A stretch of 64,000 nucleotides of DNA. Source: Granulosicoccus sp964390335. Its GTDB lineage: Bacteria; Pseudomonadota; Gammaproteobacteria; Granulosicoccales; Granulosicoccaceae. The stretch lies in contig CAYMHU010000014.1 of assembly GCA_964390335.1 (NCBI GenBank), positions 16,547 to 80,546 of the forward strand. The letters are read 5' to 3'. Shown here one piece after another: positions 40,678 through 50,226 of the stretch (position 1 is its first letter; every line of letters starts with the position of its first letter). Both the position numbers and the translations under genes were made by a program. The notes under the pieces are model-generated. The model was not told the origin of the DNA and did not search any database. It saw nothing but the letters and a program-made list of their open reading frames with translations.

Positions 40678-43600
40678 GCTGACTCCTGGTGGATATCCTG
40701 TAGCCGATAAACCGGGGGCTCCGCTGGAACGCTTAGTGCAGCGCAGATAGCCCGGGCTCCCGCCAACGTTGTTGTGTAGGGTATTTTACGCCCTAAAGCC
40801 TCCTCTCGAATATAGTAGGAATCTGCCACTGCTTGGCGACCATCTGTCGTATTTATAATTAAATCAATCGAATTGCTCTTAATTTGATCGAGAATATGCG
40901 GCTGCCCTTGCTTCAATTTATTGACAGGCGTGCAGTCAAGACCGGCTGCGGTTAACACATCACACGTTCCACGAGTGCCCACCAGCTCAAACCCGGCAGC
41001 CGTTAATTCGGCAGCCACCGCTGATAAGCCAGGCTTATCCTGATCACGCACACTCAAAAACGCGCGCCCGCCACGAGGCAACCTGACCGACGCGCCGAGC
41101 GACGCCTTCAAAAACGCTTCGCCAAACGTCTTCCCCGAACCCATGACTTCGCCAGTGGATTTCATTTCCGGTCCGAGAAGCACATCAACACCGCGGAATT
41201 TGGCAAACGGAAATACCGATTCCTTGACACTGTAAAAATCGGGTCGAGGAACGCTGGTGACACCCTGCTGAGCCAGTGATTGTCCGGCCATGACACGCGC
41301 GGCAATTTTAGCCAACTGAACACCCGTGGCTTTAGACACAAACGGTACGGTTCTGGATGCACGCGGATTCACTTCAAGCACATATATATCATCACCCTTT
41401 ATTGCAAATTGCGTGTTCATCAGACCCACAACATTCAATGCTTTGCCCATCTTAACGACTTGTTCTGATAACGCATCACATTGTGCTTCGGTAAGCGAGA
41501 ACGGCGGTAAGGAACACGCTGAATCACCGGAATGAATCCCGGCTTCTTCAATGTGTTCCATGATGCCTCCAATAACAACCTCGGTGCCATCACAGATAGC
41601 GTCAACATCTACTTCAACCGCATCATTTAAAAATCGATCAAGCAGTACGGGAGAGTCGTTTGATACGCTAACCGCTTCAGTCATATAGCGGATAAGCTCG
41701 CTCTCTTGTTGCACAATTTCCATGGCACGCCCACCCAACACATAGCTGGGCCGAACCACCAGGGGGTATCCGATTTCGGCAGCTTGCGCTAGGGCCTCTT
41801 CAGGGTTGCGTGCGGTTCGGTTTGGTGGTTGACGTAAATTTAACTCTTGCAACATCTGTTGAAAACGTTCGCGGTCTTCTGCCAGATCGATAGAATCTGG
41901 AGAGGTACCGATAATCGGAGCACCGGCTTTCTGAAGCGCATCAGCTAATTTAAGTGGCGTTTGTCCACCGTATTGCACAATCACACCTTTAGGCTGTTCT
42001 AAATCGATAATCGCCAGCACGTCTTCAAGGGTCAGCGGTTCAAAATACAAGCGATCGGATGTATCAAAATCGGTGGACACGGTTTCAGGGTTACAGTTCA
42101 CCATGATGGTTTCATAGCCATCATCGCGTAGTGCAAGCGCTGCATGCACACAGCAATAATCGAACTCAATACCCTGCCCGATGCGATTAGGCCCGCCACC
42201 TAAAACCATAATTTTATCGCGCGTGGTGGGCTCAGATTCACAGTATTGCTCGTATGTGGAATACAGATATGCCGTACTGGTGGCAAATTCTGCTGCACAC
42301 GAATCCACTCGCTTGTACACCGGCTTAACGTTCAACGCTTTTCGATGTTCGCGTACCGCACTTTCAGTTTCATTAAGCAAGGTGGCCAGTCGTGCATCGG
42401 CCAAGCCATCCCGCTTGATGCTTAACATCGTTTGCGCGTCAATCGCACTTAATGATTGTTGTTGAACGGACGCTTCAAGATCGATGATTTCTTTAATTTG
42501 CGATAGAAACCACGGGTCTATTTTGCATTGATCAAACACCGCTTTAATGGACTGCCCATCACGAAATGCTTCTGCGACATACCAAAGGCGTCGATCTTTA
42601 GCAGCACGCAGTTCCTGTTCGATACGAGTCTGGCGCTCATCTGCCGACATGCCTTCGGGGAGTATTTCATCCAAGCCGGTTACGCCTATTTCCAACCCTC
42701 GAAGGGCCTTGTGCAAGGACTCTTTAAAGGTTCGACCAATGGCCATGACTTCACCGACAGATTTCATCTGAGTGGTTAATGCGTCATCGGCTTTGGGGAA
42801 TTTCTCGAACGTGAAGCGCGGAACCTTTGTAACAACGTAATCGATTGTCGGCTCAAACGATGCCGGTGTTAAACCGCCCGTTATTTCGTTTTTCAATTCA
42901 TCAAGCGTGTACCCAACTGCAAGCTTTGCCGCAACACGGGCTATCGGAAAGCCGGTAGCCTTTGATGCAAGTGCTGATGATCGCGATACCCGCGGATTCA
43001 TTTCAATGATGATCATCGCGCCGTTTTCGGGATTGATTGCAAACTGTACGTTTGAACCGCCGGTATCCACACCGATTTTACGTAGCACTGCAATCGATGC
43101 GTTGCGCATCAATTGATATTCTTTATCCGTTAAGGTTTGCGATGGTGCAACCGTTATCGAGTCGCCTGTGTGAATACCCATGGGGTCAAGGTTTTCAATT
43201 GAGCACACGATGATGACGTTATCCGCCCTATCGCGCACCACTTCCATCTCGTATTCTTTCCAACCTAATACGGACTCTTCAACAAGCACTTCCGTTGTTG
43301 GTGACAGACTTAAACCGCGGGTACAGATTTCGTTGTATTGCTCAGGGTTATACGCAATACCACCACCACTACCACCCATTGTGAATGATGGGCGTATGAT
43401 GCACGGAAAACCAATTTCGTCGGCAGCTTTTGCGGCATCTTCCATGTTGTGCACAATGAACGCGCGTGGTGTGTTTAACCCAATGTCGGTCATCGCTTCG
43501 CGAAACTGATCACGATCTTCGGCCATATCAATGGCTTTAGGTGTCGCGCCGATCATTTCAACATTATGCTTTGCAAGCACACCATGACGAGCAAGATCGA

Positions 43601-43898
43601 GTGCGCAGTTAAGCGCCGTTTGCCCACCCATTGTTGGCAGCAACACGTCGGGTTTTTCTTTTTCAATAATGCGCTCTACCACCTGCCAATCGATGGGCTC
43701 GATGTAAATGGCATCGGCCATGTCCGGATCGGTCATGATGGTGGCAGGATTCGAGTTCACCAAAATAACCCGGTAGCCTTCTTCGCGAAGCGCTTTACAG
43801 GCTTGAGCGCCAGAGTAGTCGAACTCACACGCTTGCCCGATAACAATGGGGCCTGCGCCTATAAGTAATACACTTTTTATATCGGTACGTTTTGGCAT
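40674..43898 (-). CDS. carB: Carbamoyl-phosphate synthase large chain
   Basis: 1,074 residues, as in E. coli. It makes carbamoyl phosphate from bicarbonate, ATP and ammonia delivered by CarA, for arginine and pyrimidine synthesis. Two ATP-grasp halves are visible: the N-terminal carboxyphosphate domain (LLIGAGPIVIGQACEFDYSG; FTMGGSGGGIAYN) and the second carbamoyl-phosphate domain (MVLGGGPNRIGQGIEFDYCC; YVLGGRAMEIV). A C-terminal allosteric domain (about 940-1074, GRAFLSVRDQDKPG, NTTDGRQAVADSYYIR) binds UMP or ornithine. Five bases separate it from carA; it overlaps greA by four. Confidence 0.98.
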   Translation of the reverse strand: MPKRTDIKSVLLIGAGPIVIGQACEFDYSGAQACKALREEGYRVILVNSNPATIMTDPDMADAIYIEPIDWQVVERIIEKEKPDVLLPTMGGQTALNCALDLARHGVLAKHNVEMIGATPKAIDMAEDRDQFREAMTDIGLNTPRAFIVHNMEDAAKAADEIGFPCIIRPSFTMGGSGGGIAYNPEQYNEICTRGLSLSPTTEVLVEESVLGWKEYEMEVVRDRADNVIIVCSIENLDPMGIHTGDSITVAPSQTLTDKEYQLMRNASIAVLRKIGVDTGGSNVQFAINPENGAMIIIEMNPRVSRSSALASKATGFPIARVAAKLAVGYTLDELKNEITGGLTPASFEPTIDYVVTKVPRFTFEKFPKADDALTTQMKSVGEVMAIGRTFKESLHKALRGLEIGVTGLDEILPEGMSADERQTRIEQELRAAKDRRLWYVAEAFRDGQSIKAVFDQCKIDPWFLSQIKEIIDLEASVQQQSLSAIDAQTMLSIKRDGLADARLATLLNETESAVREHRKALNVKPVYKRVDSCAAEFATSTAYLYSTYEQYCESEPTTRDKIMVLGGGPNRIGQGIEFDYCCVHAALALRDDGYETIMVNCNPETVSTDFDTSDRLYFEPLTLEDVLAIIDLEQPKGVIVQYGGQTPLKLADALQKAGAPIIGTSPDSIDLAEDRERFQQMLQELNLRQPPNRTARNPEEALAQAAEIGYPLVVRPSYVLGGRAMEIVQQESELIRYMTEAVSVSNDSPVLLDRFLNDAVEVDVDAICDGTEVVIGGIMEHIEEAGIHSGDSACSLPPFSLTEAQCDALSEQVVKMGKALNVVGLMNTQFAIKGDDIYVLEVNPRASRTVPFVSKATGVQLAKIAARVMAGQSLAQQGVTSVPRPDFYSVKESVFPFAKFRGVDVLLGPEMKSTGEVMGSGKTFGEAFLKASLGASVRLPRGGRAFLSVRDQDKPGLSAVAAELTAAGFELVGTRGTCDVLTAAGLDCTPVNKLKQGQPHILDQIKSNSIDLIINTTDGRQAVADSYYIREEALGRKIPYTTTLAGARAICAALSVPAEPPVYRLQDIHQESA

Positions 43899-43903
43899 AG
43901 GAG

Positions 43904-45028
43904 TTACTGGGCGCTCATCATGGAAACAAACTGATCGAACAAACTATCAACGTCGTGCGGTCCGGGGCTCGCCTCGGGATGCCCTTGAAAACTGAACGCC
44001 GGCACATCAAGACGACGTATTCCTTGCAGCGTGTTATCAAACAACGATAAATGCGTTATCGCTAATTGCTCACCGAGTGAATCTGCATCAACAGCGAAAC
44101 CATGGTTTTGACTTGAGATCATGACGCGACCCGTGGCTGTATCCATCACGGGATGGTTTGCACCATGATGGCCAAACTTCATTTTCACCGTGGATGCACC
44201 GGAAGCCAGTGCCAGCAATTGATGACCCAAACAAATGCCAAAGGTCGGCAGTTTGTCGGCTAATAATGTTTTGATGGTATCAATTGCGTAAGTGCACGGC
44301 TCAGGGTCGCCCGGGCCATTTGATAAGAACAAACCATCGGGCGATAAGGCTTTAATTTGACCTGCGGTGGTCGTTGCTGGCACCACCGTGACCTTGCAGC
44401 CTCGGTCGATCAGCATGCGTAAGATATTGTGTTTAACGCCGAAGTCCATGGCAACGACGTGTCGCCCAGCAACGCTTTGCGGCTCGTTTATACCGGATAA
44501 TGACCAGGTTCCGGTATTCCATTCGTACTGCTCGGCGCAAGTGACTTCTTTAGCCAGATCCAAACCGGCTAAACCAGGAAAATTTTGCGCTGCCGCCAAT
44601 GCCGCTGCTTCATCCAGCGTATCACTCACAGCAATACAACCCGGCTGTGCTCCCTTATCACGTAAGTGCCGCGTTAACGCACGCGTATCTAAGTCTGCGA
44701 TTGCCACCACGTTGTGTGCGTGCAAATAGTCAGGCAAGGATTGGTTCGCACGAAAGTTACTGTGCAAGCTGGGTAAGTCTCTGATGATCAAACCGGCTGC
44801 ATGCACATTGGTCGATTCAACATCATCGGGGTTAACACCCGTGTTGCCAATGTGAGGATACGTCAGGGTGACGATTTGTTGCGAATAAGACGGGTCGGTC
44901 AGTATTTCCTGATAGCCTGTCATGGCCGTGTTAAACACCACTTCACCACAAGCTTGACCATCGACACCGATTGAACGCCCAGCGAAACGCGTCCCGTCAG
45001 CTAACACCAGCAAGGCAGATTTATACAA
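43904..45028 (-). CDS. carA: Carbamoyl-phosphate synthase small chain (glutaminase)
   Basis: 374 residues from a TTG start at 45028. This start is chosen because the protein then opens YKSALLVLADGTRF after Met, aligning with E. coli MIKSALLVL. A further-upstream TTG at 45067 falls in the U-tract of a leader hairpin. The class I glutamine amidotransferase domain has the nucleophile Cys in FGICLGHQLLALASG and the His/Glu pair in SFQGHPEASPGP. The N-terminal domain (MTGYQEILTDPSYSQQIVTLT) binds CarB. It supplies ammonia by hydrolysing glutamine. First gene of carA-carB-greA. Confidence 0.93.
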   Translation of the reverse strand: MYKSALLVLADGTRFAGRSIGVDGQACGEVVFNTAMTGYQEILTDPSYSQQIVTLTYPHIGNTGVNPDDVESTNVHAAGLIIRDLPSLHSNFRANQSLPDYLHAHNVVAIADLDTRALTRHLRDKGAQPGCIAVSDTLDEAAALAAAQNFPGLAGLDLAKEVTCAEQYEWNTGTWSLSGINEPQSVAGRHVVAMDFGVKHNILRMLIDRGCKVTVVPATTTAGQIKALSPDGLFLSNGPGDPEPCTYAIDTIKTLLADKLPTFGICLGHQLLALASGASTVKMKFGHHGANHPVMDTATGRVMISSQNHGFAVDADSLGEQLAITHLSLFDNTLQGIRRLDVPAFSFQGHPEASPGPHDVDSLFDQFVSMMSAQ

Positions 45029-45063
45029 AAGATTGATTTCCGTAAAAGATCCCGAAGACGCAT

Positions 45064-45105
45064 ACAAAAACGGGAAAAGTCAGACCTTGTGGCTCGCTTT
45101 CCCCG
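45064..45105 (-). terminator. Terminator-like hairpin in the carA leader (possible attenuator)
   Basis: On the minus strand a 9-bp stem (45105-45097, CGGGGAAAG, with 45079-45071, CTTTTCCCG, one G-U pair) closes a 17-base loop and is followed at once by TTTTTG. It lies 36 bases before the carA start and about 12 bases downstream of the expected transcription start. A smaller competing stem is possible upstream, where CCCG pairs with the same CGGG around a UACG loop. It could instead only terminate readthrough from the parE-MBL genes. Confidence 0.6.
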
Positions 45106-45124
45106 TACGTATATTCGGGCGACA

Positions 45125-45154
45125 ATGATACGTGTTTTGGGGCGGGCTTGTCTA
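45125..45154 (-). promoter_or_regulatory. Putative sigma70 promoter of carA
   Basis: On the minus strand TAGACA (45154-45149) and TATCAT (45130-45125) are separated by 18 bases, each 5 of 6 to consensus. Placed between the MBL-fold gene stop and the carA leader hairpin. Confidence 0.55.
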
Positions 45155-45241
45155 CCGACTAAACGGGCTGCTGCCAGAATTAATTTTGGTCAGCTGCGAC
45201 ATTAAAACAGTAACCATCGTGTTGTACGGCTTACAAGGGCT

Positions 45242-46270
45242 TTAAGTGCTGCAAAAGTAATCAACACCATTTTTGTCAACACGCGTAACCAGAGACTGCA
45301 TTTCAAGATACCGAATATGAGCGAGTGCTTCGCCTAATGCAAACGATAACTGCTGATCGTCGAGCTCTCGCCTGAACAGCAGCGGAAACAGCTCTGCCGC
45401 GGTTTTTTCGTACTGAAGTTCCTGCATTATCTGTTCGCAGCGCTGCGCGTGATGGGAGGTAAGCTGATCAATCCGAGCATGCAAACCCGTGAACGGTAAT
45501 CCGTGCGACGGTAACACAAGTGTGTTTTCCGGTAATGCTTTTAATGCACTAATGCTGTGCAAAAAACTGGCTAAGGGGTTTTGATCGACGCTTCGCGGGG
45601 TCAGACTCACATTCGGTGTAATACTGGGCAGTATTTGATCAGCTGCAATCAGTACATTCTGTTGCTCGCAAAACAGCATGAGCATATCCGGTGCATGGCC
45701 ACGCCCGATCAACACGGTATACTCGTTATTGGCCAACTGCACTTTATCGCCAGCGCGCAAGTAATTCACATCATCGGGGGGCTCGCCCACTTTTTTCCGA
45801 TACGCATTACCCGCTTTGCCAACGCGATCGATTGCTTCCTTATTAATCCCGTTACGCGCATACCACTGCATGTACATAGTTTGGTAAGCATCGTCATCGA
45901 GTTGATACAAGCTTTGCAATAGCTGCCACTCGATTTCGCTCGTAATAATCCGAGCACCTTTATTTTGAAACCAACCGGCTAAGCCGGAGTGATCAGGATG
46001 AAAATGAGTGACCAGCAATGTTGTTATGGAGTTGATTTGAGAAGCATTGTTGTCACTTGATTCCAGTAGCCGTTGCCAGAATGCGATGGTTTTATTATTG
46101 GCGACACCAGTATCGATAAGGCAGGTGTCAGCATCATTTTCCAGCAGCCAACAATTAACATGATCAAGCGCAAAAGGCAGCGGCAGCCGCACCCAACTTA
46201 ATCCGTCACGGATAGAAAATACTTCACCGAACTCCGGTGGTTGATCGTACAGATAAGTGACTGCGCTCAT
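45242..46270 (-). CDS. Metallo-beta-lactamase-fold hydrolase
   Basis: 342 residues. The zinc signature THFHPDHSGLAGWF gives His89, His91, Asp93 and His94. Further ligands are plausible at GRGHAPDMLMLF and LPSHGLPFTG. N-terminal strands LPFALDHVNCWLLEND and TCLIDTGV are typical of the glyoxalase II-like/RNase J-like hydrolase branch. The C-terminal about 100 residues (LHARIDQLTSHHAQRCEQIM and so on) form the winged-helix-like extension seen in LACTB2-type proteins. Substrate unknown. Its ATG overlaps the parE stop by four bases, so expression is coupled to parE. Confidence 0.85.
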   Translation of the reverse strand: MSAVTYLYDQPPEFGEVFSIRDGLSWVRLPLPFALDHVNCWLLENDADTCLIDTGVANNKTIAFWQRLLESSDNNASQINSITTLLVTHFHPDHSGLAGWFQNKGARIITSEIEWQLLQSLYQLDDDAYQTMYMQWYARNGINKEAIDRVGKAGNAYRKKVGEPPDDVNYLRAGDKVQLANNEYTVLIGRGHAPDMLMLFCEQQNVLIAADQILPSITPNVSLTPRSVDQNPLASFLHSISALKALPENTLVLPSHGLPFTGLHARIDQLTSHHAQRCEQIMQELQYEKTAAELFPLLFRRELDDQQLSFALGEALAHIRYLEMQSLVTRVDKNGVDYFCST

Positions 46271-48159
46271 ACGTCAGCGAGATCACCTTTAGTTTCCAAC
46301 CAACGCTTACGATCTGCAGCGCGTTTCTTGGCAAGCAGCATATCCATAATTTTATTGGTGTCGTCACCGTCTTGAACGGTTAATCGAATCAGCCTTCGCG
46401 TATCGGGTGCAACGGAGGTTTCCCGCAACTGCAAGGGGTTCATCTCGCCCAGTCCCTTAAATCGTGTGATAGTGACCTTACCCTTTTTCTTCTCTGCTTC
46501 TATCCGATCCAAAATCGCCTGGCGCTCAGGTTCATCAACAGCATAAAAAACCTCTTTGGCAACATCGATGCGGTACAGTGGCGGCATGGCCACATACACA
46601 TGCCCTTTCTCCACAAGCGTTCGAAAATGGCGTACAAACAACGCACACAGCAAAGTTGCGATGTGAGCTCCATCTGAATCCGCATCGGCCAAAATGCAAA
46701 TTTTTCCGTACCGCAAACCGCTTAAATCAGTCGAGCCTGGCTCTATACCAATCGCCACTGAAATATCATGTACTTCTTGCGAACCCAATATTTGATTAAC
46801 ATCGGTTTCCCATGTATTCAAGATTTTGCCACGCAATGGCATGATGGCTTGAAAGTCGCGATCACGCGCTTGCTTTGCAGAACCACCCGCAGAGTCGCCT
46901 TCCACTAAAAACAACTCGGTGCGCGATAAATCGGTGGATGCGCAATCGGCTAGTTTGCCAGGTAATGCAGGCCCGGTAGAGACTTTCTTGCGAACAATTT
47001 TTTTACCATCACGGGTCCGGCGCTGCGCACTCGCTATAGCCATGGCCGCCAACTGGTCACCGGTTTCTGGGTGTTGGTTTAACCATTGCGCGGTGTGATC
47101 TTTAACAACACCAGCAATAAACACCGCCGATTCGCGTGACGATAATCGCTCTTTGGTTTGGCCAGAAAATTGAGGGTCTTCCATTTTCGCCGATAACACA
47201 AACGAGACTCTGTCCCACACATCTTCTGGGGTAATTTTCACCCCTCGAGGCAACAGGTTTCGAAAGTCACAGAATTCACGGATAGCATCGGTTAAGCCTG
47301 TACGCAACCCATTAACATGGGTACCACCTTGCGCGGTTGGCACAAGGTTTACATAACTCTCCTGCACTAAGTCGCCACCTTCGGGCAACCACAATACGGC
47401 CCATTCAACCGCCTCGTTGCTGGCTTCCATCACGGCTGACAAAGGTGTTTCAGGTAAACGTTCAAACCCATTAACTGCCGTTGATAAATAGTCAACTAAG
47501 CCATCTTCGTAATACCATTCATCTTTTTCACCGCTGGCTTCATCGTGTAAGCGAACCCGCAGTTTTGGACACAGCACGGCCTTTGCCCGCAGCAGATGCC
47601 GAAGCTTGGGTAAAGAAATTTTGTCCGAGTCAAAATACTTTTTATCCGGCCAAAACCGAATTTTGGTACCGGTATTGCGCTGCCCTACTTTGCCAATTGG
47701 TTTGAGTTTTTTATCAACGTTGCCATTTTTAAACGTGGCTAGGAACTCATGACCTTTACGCCGAATAGACACGTCGAGTTTTTTCGATAGCGCATTAACC
47801 ACGGACACACCAACGCCGTGCAAACCGCCGGAGAATCGATAATTATCATTCGAGAATTTGCCGCCGGCATGCAAGGTTGTCAAAATAACTTCCACGCCAG
47901 GTTTCTTCATTTTCGGGTGCATATCCACCGGCATACCGCGCCCGTCATCGGTGACTTCCAACGATCCGTCTTTATATAGTTTGACTTGGATATCGGATGC
48001 GTGACCGGCTAGCGCTTCATCAACGCTGTTGTCGATAACTTCCTGTGCAAGGTGGTTCGGGCGCTGCGTATCGGTGTACATGCCCGGACGCTTGCGCACC
48101 GGATCAAGACCACTGAGCACCTCAATGGAGGCGGCATCGTATTCTCGGCTCATAGACAA
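46267..48159 (-). CDS. parE: DNA topoisomerase IV subunit B
   Basis: 630 residues, the ParE length (GyrB would be about 800). GHKL ATPase motifs: QEVIDNSVDEALAGHA, VTDDGRGMPVDMHPK and GLHGVGVSVVNALS. The transducer and TOPRIM domain follow with LVEGDSAGGSAKQARDR and ILADADSDGAHIATLL. The C-terminus KGLGEMNPLQL binds ParC. Topoisomerase IV unlinks daughter chromosomes. No parC is in the window; the downstream partner is the MBL-fold gene, overlapping by four bases. Confidence 0.97.
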   Translation of the reverse strand: MSMSREYDAASIEVLSGLDPVRKRPGMYTDTQRPNHLAQEVIDNSVDEALAGHASDIQVKLYKDGSLEVTDDGRGMPVDMHPKMKKPGVEVILTTLHAGGKFSNDNYRFSGGLHGVGVSVVNALSKKLDVSIRRKGHEFLATFKNGNVDKKLKPIGKVGQRNTGTKIRFWPDKKYFDSDKISLPKLRHLLRAKAVLCPKLRVRLHDEASGEKDEWYYEDGLVDYLSTAVNGFERLPETPLSAVMEASNEAVEWAVLWLPEGGDLVQESYVNLVPTAQGGTHVNGLRTGLTDAIREFCDFRNLLPRGVKITPEDVWDRVSFVLSAKMEDPQFSGQTKERLSSRESAVFIAGVVKDHTAQWLNQHPETGDQLAAMAIASAQRRTRDGKKIVRKKVSTGPALPGKLADCASTDLSRTELFLVEGDSAGGSAKQARDRDFQAIMPLRGKILNTWETDVNQILGSQEVHDISVAIGIEPGSTDLSGLRYGKICILADADSDGAHIATLLCALFVRHFRTLVEKGHVYVAMPPLYRIDVAKEVFYAVDEPERQAILDRIEAEKKKGKVTITRFKGLGEMNPLQLRETSVAPDTRRLIRLTVQDGDDTNKIMDMLLAKKRAADRKRWLETKGDLADV

Positions 48160-48377
48160 TCTGGCTGTAAATCTGGCTGTGTGGAAATAAAAACGACTAT
48201 CGGTCCCTCAAGTGTAGCCCATCACCTGCCAGTGCAGCACGCGCGTTTGAATCTGTACCAGTTTTGAACAATCGACCTGGCCAGAAAATTCAACTCTGTT
48301 CAATGCACTGCTAACCAACACAGAATTGTCGCATGTCGGTACGGGTAAACTAACCGAAAGTCCCGGTATAAGGAACT

Positions 48378-49139
48378 GTGCGCCATTGTTTCAGCTTTTA
48401 TGGCAGGGTAGCTTTTACTAGAAGCAAATTCGGCTGGGTAGAACAGTATGCGAGAGGGGTAGTGAACTTATTCGATTCCAACAGTGACGATGAGGCGCAT
48501 TTTCTCAAGGCGTTGCATGAACAAATCGATAACGACGAATTCGCTCTGTTAGCTAAGGAAGGTGGATTTACCGACCCGAATAAATACATCTCGGTGGATG
48601 AATTCGAACAGGTTTTAGCATCACACAAGTTTCCCAATAATAATCTTTACGAGTATATCTGGGCCATCTATGAAAGTGGATACAGTCGGCTTAAACAGTA
48701 TTCAACTTGGATGCAGCTTTTCCTCGCCTCACTGTTTGTCTACAGCGACAAACGTAAACAATGGAGCACATCAATTAGTAGCGACTATCACTACCTCGTG
48801 TTGTTACTTGCGATTCAAAACCCTGACAGTGAAAAAATTGGCACCTTCTATCTTTCATTTCTGGAGTGGTTGGAGAGCGAGATAAAACCTGACATCGGCT
48901 TTGATAACTACTACTGTTTACTGTCTTGGTTGCTGATGCGTCGCTTAACCAATACTGTTGATCACCCAAAATTCTTGGCAGTACTAGATATACTGGAAAA
49001 AAGAGAGTACACCACGGAACAACTGGAGACACTCACGGTGTCCGATAGAAGCATCGAGAGCTGGCTGAAACTACACTCCCAAATCCCCTGCCCCAACGAA
49101 TTGGAAGAGCGGTTTGAGCAGGTTATTTTTGGGATATAG
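48378..49139 (+). CDS. Orphan 253-residue cytosolic protein, family not recognised
   Basis: I do not recognise this protein. It has no signal peptide or clear membrane helix, is rich in aromatic residues and acidic patches, and looks mostly helical (DDEAHFLKALHEQIDNDEFA, WAIYESGYSRLKQYSTWMQL, YLSFLEWLESEIK). The start is uncertain: a GTG at 48378 has AAGGA only a few bases away, while a GTG at 48462 follows GAGAGGGG and would give a 225-residue protein beginning with NLFDSNSDDEAHF. Codon use looks like that of its neighbours. It stands alone between parE (divergent) and cnoX (96 bases on), so context gives no function. Possible poorly conserved lineage-specific gene. Confidence 0.7.
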   Translation: MRHCFSFYGRVAFTRSKFGWVEQYARGVVNLFDSNSDDEAHFLKALHEQIDNDEFALLAKEGGFTDPNKYISVDEFEQVLASHKFPNNNLYEYIWAIYESGYSRLKQYSTWMQLFLASLFVYSDKRKQWSTSISSDYHYLVLLLAIQNPDSEKIGTFYLSFLEWLESEIKPDIGFDNYYCLLSWLLMRRLTNTVDHPKFLAVLDILEKREYTTEQLETLTVSDRSIESWLKLHSQIPCPNELEERFEQVIFGI

Positions 49140-49234
49140 AAGTCAATATCAATTCGAAACTGCCCAAAGCCCTTGAAGTTAACGCGTGTAGACGACACAC
49201 TATTACAATAACAAGCAATTAGAAGCACAGACTT

Positions 49235-50134
49235 ATGGCAGATTCACCGTACATCATTGCGCTCAACGAAGAAAACTTCATGGAAGTGGTTGTTGAAGGC
49301 TCTGAAAAACACCCGGTTTTGGTAGATTTTTGGGCAGATTGGTGTGGCCCCTGCAAAACGTTGATGCCTATTCTGGAAAAGCTGGCCCAGGAATACCGAG
49401 GCGGGTTTGTTTTGGCAAAACTTGATACTGAAGCTCACCCTGGCATTGCTCAGCAATTAGGCATTCGAAGCCTGCCTACCGTCAAAATGTTCAAGGACAA
49501 ACAACTGGTAGATGAGTTTATGGGCGCCCTGCCTGAAGCCGAAGTCCGTGCGTTTCTAGACAAACATCAGATCGCCATTGGCAGTGGTGACAGCGAAGCT
49601 GACGATAACGAGGCACCGCAAAACACGGTCGTAACATCGGCGATGGCATTATATGAAAGCGGCGAAGTGGACGCGGCGAAAGCCATGTTGCAACAAGCTC
49701 AGGCAGAAGATCCAAGCAACCATGAAATTTTGCTGGCGCTGGGTCAGGTTTGCGTTAGTACCGGTGACCTTGATACAGCGAGCAGCTGTCTGGCAGCGTT
49801 ACCCGAAGAACACAAAGACAGCACGAGTGCTAACCGGCTCTCCGGCACCTTAGAATTGGCGAAAGAAGCGGATACGTCTAAAACCGTTCAAACATTAGAA
49901 CAAGAACTAGCAGCTAAGCCTGATAGCAGTGAATTGCAGTATCAATTGTCTATTGCAAAAGCGCTAGCCGGCGATGTGCAGTCGGGTATGGACGGACTGT
50001 TAACGCTGGTCCAAAAAGATCCTGAGTACAACGACGGTGCTCCAAGACAAAAACTGCTGGCGCTATTTAACGTGCTGGGTAGCGACCCGCTAGCAAGTCA
50101 ATATCGTCGCAAGCTGTTTGCATTATTGCACTAG
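49235..50134 (+). CDS. cnoX: Thioredoxin-TPR co-chaperone CnoX/YbbN-like, with active CGPC
   Basis: 299 residues. Residues 1-110 are a thioredoxin fold with WADWCGPCKTLMP (Cys37, Cys40) and the cis-Pro region IRSLPTVKMF. Residues about 130-299 are TPR-like helices (AMALYESGEVDAAKAMLQQA, LLALGQVCVSTGDLDTASS) and end with the YbbN-type LFNVLGSDPLASQYRRKLFALL. E. coli CnoX lacks the first active-site Cys; here both are present, so thiol-disulfide activity is possible. CnoX protects proteins from over-oxidation during bleach stress and hands them to chaperones. Alone in its transcription unit; convergent with the DUF2007 gene. Confidence 0.9.
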   Translation: MADSPYIIALNEENFMEVVVEGSEKHPVLVDFWADWCGPCKTLMPILEKLAQEYRGGFVLAKLDTEAHPGIAQQLGIRSLPTVKMFKDKQLVDEFMGALPEAEVRAFLDKHQIAIGSGDSEADDNEAPQNTVVTSAMALYESGEVDAAKAMLQQAQAEDPSNHEILLALGQVCVSTGDLDTASSCLAALPEEHKDSTSANRLSGTLELAKEADTSKTVQTLEQELAAKPDSSELQYQLSIAKALAGDVQSGMDGLLTLVQKDPEYNDGAPRQKLLALFNVLGSDPLASQYRRKLFALLH

Positions 50135-50226
50135 GTCCGAGTAAACGTCAGATTACACGTCAACATTGACGAACCAAGGTTGCGGGCCACTGATGGGGTT
50201 TCGGTTGCCGGTCGAGATTGCGGTGC

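Noticed and set aside
43904..45067. Longer carA reading from the TTG at 45067
   Set aside because: That codon sits in the U-run of the leader hairpin, and the extra 13 residues do not match the family. The TTG at 45028 aligns with the E. coli N-terminus.
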